A stretch of DNA of 64,000 nt from CAYQLY01 sp964418605 (GTDB taxonomy: Bacteria > Bacteroidota > Bacteroidia > Cytophagales > Cyclobacteriaceae), in NCBI GenBank assembly GCA_964418605.1, contig CAYQLY010000003.1:124001-188000 (forward strand), read 5' to 3'. Below the pieces are notes generated by a model. The model ran no database searches and had not been told where the DNA came from. It saw only the letters and a list, made by a program, of their open reading frames with translations. The translations under genes and the position numbers were made by a program. Below are positions 43,232 through 51,902 of this stretch, one piece after another; positions within the stretch are counted from its first letter, which is position 1; each line of letters opens with the position of its first letter.

Positions 43232-45823
43232 ATGGATAAAAAGTACAAATTCAAAGAACTTAAAGTATACGCTTCAGATGAATGGATGGCTAATTCTACA
43301 AAAAAATACCGGACAGTATTTGATAAAAGTGAAACAACCTACATTTGGGCCGAATTTTCTTTTTACAACAAACTTTTTGATGAGGAACCATGGGATTCTA
43401 CAGTTCACCTCAAAGCATTTGACATTACTAACGGCCAGCGAATAGAGTTATGCAACTTAGATTGTAAAATCAATGTAAAAACAGATGAAAATGTTGTTTA
43501 CATACGCGATGGCTGGGGTAACCCTAATAAAGGCGCCTATTGGAAAAAAGGTGTATTCTTATGGGAGGCTTATATTGATAACGAAGTAGTAGGATCTCAA
43601 AAATTTCATATTGAAGATGTGGGCGAAATTACACATGATCGTAATCCGTACTTCTCTATTGAGTCTATTAAGCTCTATGCGGGAGATAGCCAAGCTCACA
43701 ATCAGACCAACAGAACTTACCTTAAAAAATTCAGCCGTCAAGCTACACAATATTTATGGGTAGAGTTTAAATTCAAAAACCTAACTAATACCGACTGGAA
43801 TTACGAAGTATTCTTTAATTTTTACGATGACGCTGGTCAAGCTAAAGGCCAAGTCATTGCCAATGGTTATGTAGAAGGAAATAAAATTGATACCGTCTAT
43901 ACACTCGATCGTGGGTGGGGAACTGATGCCGGAGGATCCTGGAAAGACAGTAAATACACACTCGAAATTGTGTGCATGGATCAATTGATCGCTGTGCTTC
44001 CATTTGAAGTAGGCGAGACTGCTGAAGAAGGACTTATTCAGCCACTCAGCAGCATTACAGGTACACCTATTACATTAGGAAATCCTCAAGGTGAGCCTGA
44101 AAATTTAGAGCAAACATTAAAACAACTTGAAGAGTTGATTGGATTAGAGGATATAAAGAAAGATATCAAAGATCATATCAACTATTTAAACTTCATTAAA
44201 ATCAGACAAGAAAAAGGGTTTGAAGATGCTGGTAAAATTAATTTACATAGTGTGTTTACTGGAAATCCGGGAACAGGTAAAACGACGGTTGTAAAAATGC
44301 TCGGCAAAATTTATAAGCATATGGGGCTGCTCAGCCAAGGTCATGTTCATGAAGTCGATCGTGCTGATCTGGTCGGTGAATACATTGGACAAACAGCGCC
44401 TAAAGTAAAAAAAGCAATTGACGCTGCGAGAGGAGGAGTTTTGTTTATTGATGAAGCTTATGCTCTAGCAAGATCAGGAGATGACTCAAAAGATTTTGGA
44501 AAAGAAGTAATTGAAATCCTTCTCAAAGAGATGTCAGATGGAGCTGGAGATATTGCTATTATGGTAGCAGGCTACCCTACAGAAATGAATACGTTTATTG
44601 AATCTAATCCAGGACTAAAATCACGATTTAATAATTACTTCCACTTTGACGATTACACACCTGAAGAGTTATTAAAAATATCTGATTTGGCTTGCAGCAA
44701 ACGATCGGTATTCTTCACACCAGAAGCAAAAGAATATTTAGAAGAACGACTAATTGAAGCTTACCGAACACGTGATAAAAGCTTTGGAAATGCCCGATTG
44801 GTTTACTCTATTGTAGACGAAGCCAAGATGAACTTAGGTCTTCGTTTAATTGATCATCCTGATATCAAAAATCTTTCAAATGAAGAATTATCAACTATCA
44901 ATATAGATGATGTTAAAAAAGTCTTTATTGAAAAAAATAAAAAGAAGGCTGATATTAAAATTAATGAGAAAAATCTACGCGAAAGCTTAGAAGAGTTAAA
45001 CGAGTTAATAGGTATGACCAACATCAAAAACGATGTCAGTGAACTAGTAAAACTCGTTCGATTCTATCGCGAAAGTGGGAAGGAAGTACTCAATAAATTT
45101 TCCCTACATAGTGTATTCATTGGAAATCCGGGAACAGGTAAAACGACGGTTGCTCGAATTATAGCTAAAATATACAAAGGATTAGGACTTCTTGAAAAAG
45201 GCCACATCGTTGAGTGTGGACGTCAAGATTTAGTAGCAGGTTATGTTGGCCAAACAGCCTTAAAAACTCAAGCTAAGATTGATGAAGCTAAAGGAGGAAT
45301 ATTATTCATCGATGAAGCCTATGCTCTATCTGAAGGGAATGATAATTTTGGACAAGAAGCCATTGAAGTAATTCTTAAAAAAATGGAAGACATGCGCGGA
45401 CAGTTTGGTGTGATCGTCGCTGGCTATCCGGATAATATGGCCCGTTTCTTAGAAGCCAATCCAGGATTAAAATCACGATTTGATCGCACATTTGTATTTA
45501 CCGATTATGCTGCGGAAGAACTCTATACAATTGCTTCTGCTATGTTAACGAAAGAAAAACTAAAACCAAATCCAGACGCCGAAGGGCATTTGAAAAATTA
45601 TCTCGAAGAAATGTATGCCTCCAGAGATAAATACTTTGGTAATGCACGTGCCGTACGAAAAGTGATTGAGAAAGCTGTTAAAAACCAACACCTTCGCCTA
45701 GCCTCCATGGCAGCTGAAGAGCGAACCAAAGAACATATGGAATCTTTAACATTAGACGATGTCAAAGAGTTTATCATTGAAAGTGCTTCAGGCAAACGCA
45801 TGGGGTTTAAATACTCTACGTAA
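43232..45823 (+). CDS. Double CbbX-type AAA+ ATPase with two N-terminal beta-rich repeats
   Basis: The ATG at 43232 follows AAGGAGAAACC, one of the few good Shine-Dalgarno sites in the window, and gives 863 residues. About 6-130 and 140-262 are two related beta-rich domains (FKELKVYASDEWM and IESIKLYAGDSQA open them; GWGNPNKGAYWKKG and GWGTDAGGSWKDS are the matching turns). Two SpoVK/CbbX-type AAA+ modules follow: Walker A GNPGTGKTT at about 344 and 631, Walker B LFIDEAYAL at about 404 and 691, with VAGYP and NPGLKSRF in each. A protein-remodelling hexamer is likely and the client is unknown. The frame stays open upstream to a GTG at 43118, adding 38 residues. Confidence 0.88.
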   Translation: MDKKYKFKELKVYASDEWMANSTKKYRTVFDKSETTYIWAEFSFYNKLFDEEPWDSTVHLKAFDITNGQRIELCNLDCKINVKTDENVVYIRDGWGNPNKGAYWKKGVFLWEAYIDNEVVGSQKFHIEDVGEITHDRNPYFSIESIKLYAGDSQAHNQTNRTYLKKFSRQATQYLWVEFKFKNLTNTDWNYEVFFNFYDDAGQAKGQVIANGYVEGNKIDTVYTLDRGWGTDAGGSWKDSKYTLEIVCMDQLIAVLPFEVGETAEEGLIQPLSSITGTPITLGNPQGEPENLEQTLKQLEELIGLEDIKKDIKDHINYLNFIKIRQEKGFEDAGKINLHSVFTGNPGTGKTTVVKMLGKIYKHMGLLSQGHVHEVDRADLVGEYIGQTAPKVKKAIDAARGGVLFIDEAYALARSGDDSKDFGKEVIEILLKEMSDGAGDIAIMVAGYPTEMNTFIESNPGLKSRFNNYFHFDDYTPEELLKISDLACSKRSVFFTPEAKEYLEERLIEAYRTRDKSFGNARLVYSIVDEAKMNLGLRLIDHPDIKNLSNEELSTINIDDVKKVFIEKNKKKADIKINEKNLRESLEELNELIGMTNIKNDVSELVKLVRFYRESGKEVLNKFSLHSVFIGNPGTGKTTVARIIAKIYKGLGLLEKGHIVECGRQDLVAGYVGQTALKTQAKIDEAKGGILFIDEAYALSEGNDNFGQEAIEVILKKMEDMRGQFGVIVAGYPDNMARFLEANPGLKSRFDRTFVFTDYAAEELYTIASAMLTKEKLKPNPDAEGHLKNYLEEMYASRDKYFGNARAVRKVIEKAVKNQHLRLASMAAEERTKEHMESLTLDDVKEFIIESASGKRMGFKYST

Positions 45824-45842
45824 ACGATAATTACTACTTTAC

Positions 45843-45876
45843 AACCCCTGTCTTATACACAGGGGTTTATTTTTTT
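45843..45876 (+). terminator. Terminator of the double-AAA+ gene
   Basis: A 9-bp stem, AACCCCTGT / ACAGGGGTT, with a 7-nt loop is followed by TATTTTTTT. It separates the AAA+ gene from the acyltransferase operon, whose TTG start is 14 nt further on. The operon promoter must lie in or before this hairpin, or readthrough occurs. Confidence 0.9.
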
Positions 45877-45890
45877 AAACACATCAACGC

Positions 45891-46781
45891 TTGAAAAAAA
45901 TCACACATTATATTCTAAAAACACTACTCTATATTTTATCATTATTGCCGTTTTGGCTATTATACCGCCTATCCGATATATTATTTTTTATTATATATTA
46001 TCTCATCGGCTACAGAAGAAAAATTACATTTCAAAATTTACAAAAATCCTTTCCTGAAAAAAATACCAAAGACCTCAACCACATTGAACGTCGATTTTAT
46101 CTGTTTTTAACAGATCTTATGGTTGAAACCATTAAGCTCATGAGTATATCTAAAAAAAGCATTATTAAACGATGTCATTTTTCAGACGAAACAGCAGCCT
46201 TGATCAACAAACTCTATAGTGAAAAAAAACATATCATTTTTGCTATGGGGCACTTTGGAAATTGGGAATGGGCTGGCCCAGCAACAAGCTTAGTAACTCA
46301 ACACCCCTTATTCGCTATTTACAAACCCCTATCTAATCCATTTTTTGATCAGCTGCTTTACAATATTCGTACGCGATTTGGAACAAAACTTATTGCCATG
46401 AATAACACGTGGAAGGAAATGCTTCAAAACCAATCCCATATTCATGCTACTGCTTTTATAGCTGATCAAACACCAAGCCCAGAACATGCCTATTGGACTA
46501 CATTTTTAAACCAAGATACACCCGTGTTTTGGGGTATTGAAAAAATAGCACGTAAGCTTAATTATCCTGTTGTATTTGTCAGTGTACGAAGAATAAAAAG
46601 AGGCTATTATACTATATTTTCAGAATTATTAAGTGAACGCCCAGCCAACACTATGGAAGGCGAACTATCTGAAAAACACACTCGAAAACTAGAACAAGAA
46701 ATCATTCAACAACCCGAAACATGGCTGTGGTCACACCGCAGATGGAAGCACAAAAGACCATCCACACATGAAAAAATATAG
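45891..46781 (+). CDS. LpxL/HtrB-type lipid A acyltransferase
   Basis: An inner-membrane enzyme that adds a secondary acyl chain to lipid A. After the membrane anchor (about 5-42, ending YRRKITFQNL) comes the catalytic HFGNWEW (H-x4-E) near residue 120. The segments YKPLSNPFFDQLL and IADQTPS follow. The 296-residue length is normal. The start is TTG: no in-frame ATG occurs before about residue 75, and the N-terminal anchor is conserved, so the rare codon is needed. It overlaps the methyltransferase gene by 14 nt. Confidence 0.9.
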   Translation: MKKITHYILKTLLYILSLLPFWLLYRLSDILFFIIYYLIGYRRKITFQNLQKSFPEKNTKDLNHIERRFYLFLTDLMVETIKLMSISKKSIIKRCHFSDETAALINKLYSEKKHIIFAMGHFGNWEWAGPATSLVTQHPLFAIYKPLSNPFFDQLLYNIRTRFGTKLIAMNNTWKEMLQNQSHIHATAFIADQTPSPEHAYWTTFLNQDTPVFWGIEKIARKLNYPVVFVSVRRIKRGYYTIFSELLSERPANTMEGELSEKHTRKLEQEIIQQPETWLWSHRRWKHKRPSTHEKI

Positions 46782-47301
46782 TCTAGATGAACTTGAGCGA
46801 TGCTCTATTGACGAGTTCAAAAAAAAGAACAAAAATCCGTACGTCATTGTACTTGACAATATCAGAAGTTTAATGAACGTAGGCTCAGCCTTTCGAACAG
46901 CCGATGCCTTCTTAGCTGAAAAAATATATTTGGGTGGAATCACCGGAACACCTCCTCATCGGGAAATTCAAAAGACAGCATTAGGAGCTACAGAATCTGT
47001 CGAATGGGAATATGGAAAAGAAACAATAGCTATACTTGAAAAACTTAAAGCTCAAAAGTATACCTTAGTTGGTATCGAACAAACGGATGAATCTATACCT
47101 CTTCAAACATTCAAACCAAAGCATGATCTAAAATACGCGTTCATTTTTGGGAATGAGGTAAACGGTATTGAAGAAAAAATTTTACCTCTTCTGGATCACT
47201 GTATTGAAATTCCGCAATATGGCACAAAACATTCTCTCAATATTTCTGTAGCTATTGGAATTGTGATTTGGGATTTTTTAAGTAAACTTCCACATGATTG
47301 A
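46768..47301 (+). CDS. SpoU/TrmH-family RNA 2'-O-methyltransferase
   Basis: A SPOUT-fold methyltransferase of 177 residues without an added RNA-binding domain. NVGSAFRTADAF is motif 1, FGNEVNGIEEKILPL motif 2 and IPQYGTKHSLNISVAIGI motif 3, forming the trefoil knot that binds SAM. The target could be tRNA or rRNA and cannot be read from the sequence. It overlaps both the acyltransferase (14 nt) and RNase HI (8 nt), so the three are one coupled operon. Confidence 0.92.
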   Translation: MKKYSLDELERCSIDEFKKKNKNPYVIVLDNIRSLMNVGSAFRTADAFLAEKIYLGGITGTPPHREIQKTALGATESVEWEYGKETIAILEKLKAQKYTLVGIEQTDESIPLQTFKPKHDLKYAFIFGNEVNGIEEKILPLLDHCIEIPQYGTKHSLNISVAIGIVIWDFLSKLPHD

Positions 47302-47752
47302 GTTATTTACAGATGGTGCTTGCCGAGGCAATCCTGGACCAGGAGGCTATGGTATTATACTCCACTATAAAGGACATCGAAAAGAATTGTCAGCAGGTTT
47401 TCGTCTTACGACCAACAATCGCATGGAGCTTCTAGCTGTGATCGTAGGATTAGAGCAACTGAAAAAAGAAAACCAAGACGTGATTGTGTACTCAGATTCG
47501 CAATATGTTATCAATGCTGTTGAAAAAAAATGGCTTCTAAACTGGCAAAAGCGACAATTCAAAAAAGTAAAAAATACAGATCTTTGGTTGAGATTTAGCG
47601 CTATCTATGTCCAACATCGTGTCCGGTTTAAATGGATCAAGGGACATGCAGGCCATCCAGAAAATGAACGCTGTGATGAGCTCGCTGTGCAAGCAGCTGA
47701 AGGACGCAATTTGTCAGTCGATCAAGGATATGAAGACTTAGTAAATGGCTAA
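47294..47752 (+). CDS. rnhA: Ribonuclease HI
   Basis: This enzyme cuts the RNA strand of RNA:DNA hybrids, as in primers and R-loops. The four acidic catalytic residues are visible: Asp in LFTDGACRGNPGPGG, Glu in NNRMELLAV, Asp in VYSDSQYV and Asp in NERCDELA. The basic handle segment KWLLNWQKRQFKK near residue 78 supports the E. coli type. Length 152 residues. Confidence 0.97.
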   Translation: MIELFTDGACRGNPGPGGYGIILHYKGHRKELSAGFRLTTNNRMELLAVIVGLEQLKKENQDVIVYSDSQYVINAVEKKWLLNWQKRQFKKVKNTDLWLRFSAIYVQHRVRFKWIKGHAGHPENERCDELAVQAAEGRNLSVDQGYEDLVNG

Positions 47753-47850
47753 TATTTTAACCTGTTGTAAATTGATTTAAAGAAACATAAACACCTGAAA
47801 AATATATTTAACGTTTCCCAGGTATTTTTATAGAATCGGTTTAGTGTTTT

Positions 47851-49443
47851 TTATGACTGATCTATTGAATTAGTTTTCTTCTGATTGGCTAAGGCTAAAA
47901 ATGCTTTGGAAGCTTGAAGCATATCCCAAAGCTCCCTCAGCTTGCGTTTAGAAATTCCTCTCTTGCTGATGTGGTGTTGATGTGCTTCGATCTCTTGCAT
48001 CTTCGCACAAATGGCTTGGGCTTCTTGCTTGATCTGATCGCTGTAGTGTAATTGGTTCTTATCTAATATATGGCTGACTAGTTCTTTCAATTCTCTGAGT
48101 TGAGTTGAAATATTTCTTTTATTCTTATTCTTTTTTGGAATGATGCTTAGTGCATTTTGTATGCCAGTGTATATCTTCTTACCTTTCACACCTGCAACGA
48201 AGCTTATAACAACAGCCGACAGAATATACCACCATATCGAAATTCCTTTATCTTCTTTCCCTTTCTCTACAGTATCTTCCCACTTCACCGTATCGAAACG
48301 TTGTTTCTCTAATAGCTTCGTAATTTGTTCCCGTTCTGCTTTAGCTATATTTTGCCAGGCCTCTTTTTTATGAACATAATCCATTGCTTTGCTATCATCG
48401 CCCATCTCTTCATAAAGTTTGGAAAACGTATCGGTGATGTCTATCAATAAGTTCAGATGTGTATTCTTATCTTGCTCTGCCAGCTGTTCAGCTGTGGTGA
48501 ACTCTTGGATGGCAGTAGGGTAGTTTTTTTGAATAACATACAATTTACCCAATTGCAATTGAGCACTAATCTCTAAATCACTACTTCCAATTTCTTTTCC
48601 AACAGCTAGTGTTTGCTTGAAATAATCAAGTGCCTTGTCTAGCTCATTAGATTCTTTATAAGTTAGCCCCAAATTAAAATAAGTATAACCCAAGTTATCA
48701 TTTATATTTTTAATACGATGTTCTAAAACTTTTAAATAATAAACCGATGCTTGCTTAAAATCCTTTCTCAAATAATACGTACCGGCCAAGCTATGGTATG
48801 AATCAGCGATTCCTTCTTCATTATTTAGTTCTTTCTGAATCTCTAGTGAACGGGTAAAATATAACGCTGCCGTCACATAGTCTTCCTTTAAGTTTTGATA
48901 AACTAAACCCATGTTTCTATATCCTTCCGCTTCATTAGATTTATTATTGATTAATTGTGCATTATCAATAAATAATTCATAATACTCTTTTGCTCTATCA
49001 AAAAACTGGAGTTTGTAATAAGAGTTTCCAATTTCTAAATAACAAGCTGATATTCCCTGGGCAATACTTAAATCTTTATATATTTTCAAAGACTCCCAAT
49101 AGCCAATTAAAGCACTATCATATTTTTGTAAATAGTTTGAATAAATATAAGAGCTTTGGTAGTAAGCTAAAGCTTCACCCTCTTTATACCCTGACTTATG
49201 GGAAGATTCTATCAATTTATGAGCGTAGTGAATGGCTTTTTGAGGATTGAATAGCATTAATTTATTTGTTTCATCTACTATATCCCGAAATTTTTCTGAT
49301 AAATTAGCATAATCTGACAGATTAACTATCGTTGTTTTAGTGATATTTTTTTTAGGAGTTGTTTCTTCAACATCTTTTTTACAGGATAAAAGCAATAAAC
49401 CTAAAAAAAGTAAGTAAGAGATTTTTTTTGTAGTACTTATCAT
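47851..49443 (-). CDS. TPR lipoprotein with one membrane helix and a short cytoplasmic tail
   Basis: A 530-residue protein starting with a lipoprotein signal (lipobox LLLSC, Cys21). Residues about 75-370 form seven or more tetratricopeptide repeats (SACYLEIGNSYYKLQFFDRA and ADSYHSLAGTYYLRKDFKQA are clear units). A membrane helix is at about 401-419, then a 111-residue basic helical tail. This is the plan of Bacteroidota TPR sensors, whose tail usually carries a LuxR-type helix-turn-helix or a histidine kinase. Here the tail shows neither, so any signal output is unclear. The long leader contains a 30-codon ORF. Confidence 0.85.
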   Translation of the reverse strand: MISTTKKISYLLFLGLLLLSCKKDVEETTPKKNITKTTIVNLSDYANLSEKFRDIVDETNKLMLFNPQKAIHYAHKLIESSHKSGYKEGEALAYYQSSYIYSNYLQKYDSALIGYWESLKIYKDLSIAQGISACYLEIGNSYYKLQFFDRAKEYYELFIDNAQLINNKSNEAEGYRNMGLVYQNLKEDYVTAALYFTRSLEIQKELNNEEGIADSYHSLAGTYYLRKDFKQASVYYLKVLEHRIKNINDNLGYTYFNLGLTYKESNELDKALDYFKQTLAVGKEIGSSDLEISAQLQLGKLYVIQKNYPTAIQEFTTAEQLAEQDKNTHLNLLIDITDTFSKLYEEMGDDSKAMDYVHKKEAWQNIAKAEREQITKLLEKQRFDTVKWEDTVEKGKEDKGISIWWYILSAVVISFVAGVKGKKIYTGIQNALSIIPKKNKNKRNISTQLRELKELVSHILDKNQLHYSDQIKQEAQAICAKMQEIEAHQHHISKRGISKRKLRELWDMLQASKAFLALANQKKTNSIDQS

Positions 49444-49476
49444 ATAAATTTTTACGCTTTGTGATATTATAAAAAA

Positions 49477-49569
49477 TCAGGGTTTAGGTCCTGAGCTTGG
49501 CTTATCTTTTGGAAAGTCTATCCCTCCCCTCACCAAATCCTCCACCAGTATTTTTCTGATCATTTTCAT
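49477..49569 (-). CDS. Putative 30-residue micro-ORF in the TPR gene leader
   Basis: Between the TPR gene promoter and its start, an ATG at 49569 opens 30 codons ending TGA. The product begins MKMIRKILVEDLVRGG and ends SSGPKP, with an amphipathic helix followed by a Pro-rich tail. Codons in the middle (CTG GTG GAG, AGG GGA GGG) are far more G-rich than the surrounding AT-rich DNA, which suggests a constrained reading frame. It ends 34 nt before the TPR start. No recognised family. It could be a leader peptide, a ligand for the TPR sensor or a chance ORF. Confidence 0.4.
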   Translation of the reverse strand: MKMIRKILVEDLVRGGIDFPKDKPSSGPKP

Positions 49570-49609
49570 TAAATTAACTCAACTAAATCAGCTTTTTTCA
49601 AACTGAATA

Positions 49610-49640
49610 CAAATATAGTACGGAAATCATCGTGTGCCAA
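49610..49640 (-). promoter_or_regulatory. Promoter upstream of the micro-ORF and TPR gene
   Basis: Minus-strand TTG (49638-49640) and TATATTTG (49610-49617) are 20 nt apart. Transcription from about 49604 gives a leader of about 160 nt that includes the micro-ORF. The rest of the 307-nt gap up to rnr (49641-49750) is AT-rich and shows nothing else. Confidence 0.75.
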
Positions 49641-49750
49641 TAACTTAAAAAGAATAATTATTTTTTATTATGAAATTAAATACTATTTTAAAGAAAATAT
49701 AATTTAAAACTACGAAAACGAAATATTTTGAACTTTATATATACGTAGTA

Positions 49751-51883
49751 TTATTTTTTTCTGGCTAATACCAAATCAATCGTTCGTTTTTCCAGATTCA
49801 CTTCTTTAATACGCACATCGATCAAATCACCCAAGGTAATCGTTCTTTTATGGTAACGACCCACTATTCTAAAATTATCGGCATCGTACTCATAATAATC
49901 ATCATCGAGATCACTCACTTTAACCATTCCTTCACACTTCGTTTCTACAAGTTCTACATATACTCCCCACTCCGTCACTCCACTTACAATACCAGCATAC
50001 GGTTTGTCTTCAGCCTTAGACATAAACTCAGCTTGCTTATACTTAATAGAAGCACGCTCAGCATCAGCCGCTCGCTTTTCCATTTCAGACGAATGAACAC
50101 ATTTGTCTTCATATTCGTCTTTATCGACCGATTTACCACCTTGCAAATAGTGCTCCAATAAACGATGCGCCATCATATCCGGGTACCGCCGAATGGGTGA
50201 AGTAAAATGCGTGTAATGTTGAAATGCCAAACCAAAATGACCATCCGGCTCTGTTGTATATTTGGCTTTTGACATCGCACGAATGGCCAAGCTTTGCAAT
50301 ACATTTTGTTCAGGTTTCCCTTCAATGGATTCACCAAGTTCGTTAAGCGAATGAGCTAACTTATTTTCATCTACCTCAAGTTGATGACCGAATTTTTTTG
50401 CAAACACCGCAAAAGCATTCACTTTTTCAGGATCAGGAAAATCATGCGTACGGTAGACCATCGTTGTTTTTCCTTTTCCTTGTTGATAAACATACTCGGC
50501 TACTCTTTTATTAGCCAACAACATAAATTCCTCTACCAATTTATGGGCATCTTTTCTCACTTTCGGAAATATACCAAGAGGCTCACCTTGTGGACCTAGT
50601 TTAAATTTAACTTCTACCGTTTCAAAACTAATAGCGCCTTGCTTATATCGTTTTTCACGAAGCTGCTTGGCTATGCTATTAAGAACACAAAGCTCCGAAA
50701 AGAAATCACCTTGACCGCTCTCTATAGCTTCTTGTGCTTCTTCATAGGTAAATCGCCGAATCGAATGAATAATCGTTTTACCAAACCATTCTTTCACAAT
50801 AGCACCTTGAGCGTTAAGTTGAAATACAGCAGAAAAAGTAAGTTTATCTTCATGCGCCCTTAACGAGCAAAGCTCATTCGATAATTTTTCAGGAAGCATA
50901 GGTATCACTCGATCAACTAAATACACGGATGTTGCTCGATCAAAGGCTTCTTGTTCAACATACGAACCAGGTTGAACATAATGAGTTACATCTGCAATGT
51001 GTATGCCAATCTCCCAAAGATTCTCCTCTAGCTGTTGAATAGAAATAGCATCATCAAAATCTTTTGCGTCAATAGGATCAATCGTAAAGGTGGTAATCGA
51101 TCTAAAATCCCGTCGCTTACGAATTTCATCTGAAGATATAATAACAGGTATATTTTCTGCTTCTTTTTCCGGTCGCTCGGGAAACTCAAACGGCAAATTA
51201 AATTCTGCCATAATAGAATGCATCTCTGTTTGATGTTGACCTGCCTTTCCAAGCACTTTAATAATAACACCAACCGGATTTTTCTCTCTGGATGGCCACT
51301 CTACAATTTCAACAATCACTTTATCATCTTCCTCAACACCACTGATTCCATCATTCTTAATAAAAATATCATAAAACATTTTCTTACTATCGGGAATAAC
51401 AAACGCAAACTTAGGTGAACGTTGTACTCGACCAACATATATTTTTTTACTCCGCTCAATTATTTCTACAACTTTGCCTTCAGGCCTTTTAGTTTTATCT
51501 CCCTTATCAAACAGCATGACTTTGACAAGGTCACCGTCTAACGCGTAATTTAGATCTTTGGCACTAACCCAAATATCTTTTTCAGATTCTTCTGTTATAA
51601 TAAATGCAAATCGTGCACTGACATAATCAACTTTGCCTGTCATGTACACAATTTGTTTTATGGCTTTAAACTGATCATCTCCAATTTTAACTACCTTCCC
51701 TTTCCCTTCCAGCTTACCTAAAAGCTCTATCACCAAAAACTGCTCTTTCTCATTCTTTACTTTTAGTTTTTGGCAAAGCCTTTTAATGCTATATGGCGAT
51801 TTAGACAAGAGAGACATAATACTTTCCTCATAAATACCTATCACCTCTTTATTCTTCTTATTTTTTACTTTCTTTTTTGACAT
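49751..51883 (-). CDS. rnr: Ribonuclease R
   Basis: A 3'-5' exoribonuclease that degrades structured RNA, 710 residues. The helix-turn-helix-like N-terminus and two cold-shock domains (about 1-215) are followed by the RNB catalytic domain. TFTIDPIDAKDFDDAIS carries the Asp cluster for Mg2+. HYTHFTSPIRRYPDMMAHRLL is the conserved RNB end. The final S1 domain covers about 625-710 (YAGIVSGVTEWGVYVEL). It lies 20 nt downstream of mutS2. Confidence 0.97.
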   Translation of the reverse strand: MSKKKVKNKKNKEVIGIYEESIMSLLSKSPYSIKRLCQKLKVKNEKEQFLVIELLGKLEGKGKVVKIGDDQFKAIKQIVYMTGKVDYVSARFAFIITEESEKDIWVSAKDLNYALDGDLVKVMLFDKGDKTKRPEGKVVEIIERSKKIYVGRVQRSPKFAFVIPDSKKMFYDIFIKNDGISGVEEDDKVIVEIVEWPSREKNPVGVIIKVLGKAGQHQTEMHSIMAEFNLPFEFPERPEKEAENIPVIISSDEIRKRRDFRSITTFTIDPIDAKDFDDAISIQQLEENLWEIGIHIADVTHYVQPGSYVEQEAFDRATSVYLVDRVIPMLPEKLSNELCSLRAHEDKLTFSAVFQLNAQGAIVKEWFGKTIIHSIRRFTYEEAQEAIESGQGDFFSELCVLNSIAKQLREKRYKQGAISFETVEVKFKLGPQGEPLGIFPKVRKDAHKLVEEFMLLANKRVAEYVYQQGKGKTTMVYRTHDFPDPEKVNAFAVFAKKFGHQLEVDENKLAHSLNELGESIEGKPEQNVLQSLAIRAMSKAKYTTEPDGHFGLAFQHYTHFTSPIRRYPDMMAHRLLEHYLQGGKSVDKDEYEDKCVHSSEMEKRAADAERASIKYKQAEFMSKAEDKPYAGIVSGVTEWGVYVELVETKCEGMVKVSDLDDDYYEYDADNFRIVGRYHKRTITLGDLIDVRIKEVNLEKRTIDLVLARKK

Positions 51884-51902
51884 GATTGTATTAAAAACTA
51901 AA

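Noticed and set aside
47753..47850. ACCTG...CAGGT pair downstream of rnhA as a terminator
   Set aside because: The 5-bp stem encloses about 20 nt and is not convincing.
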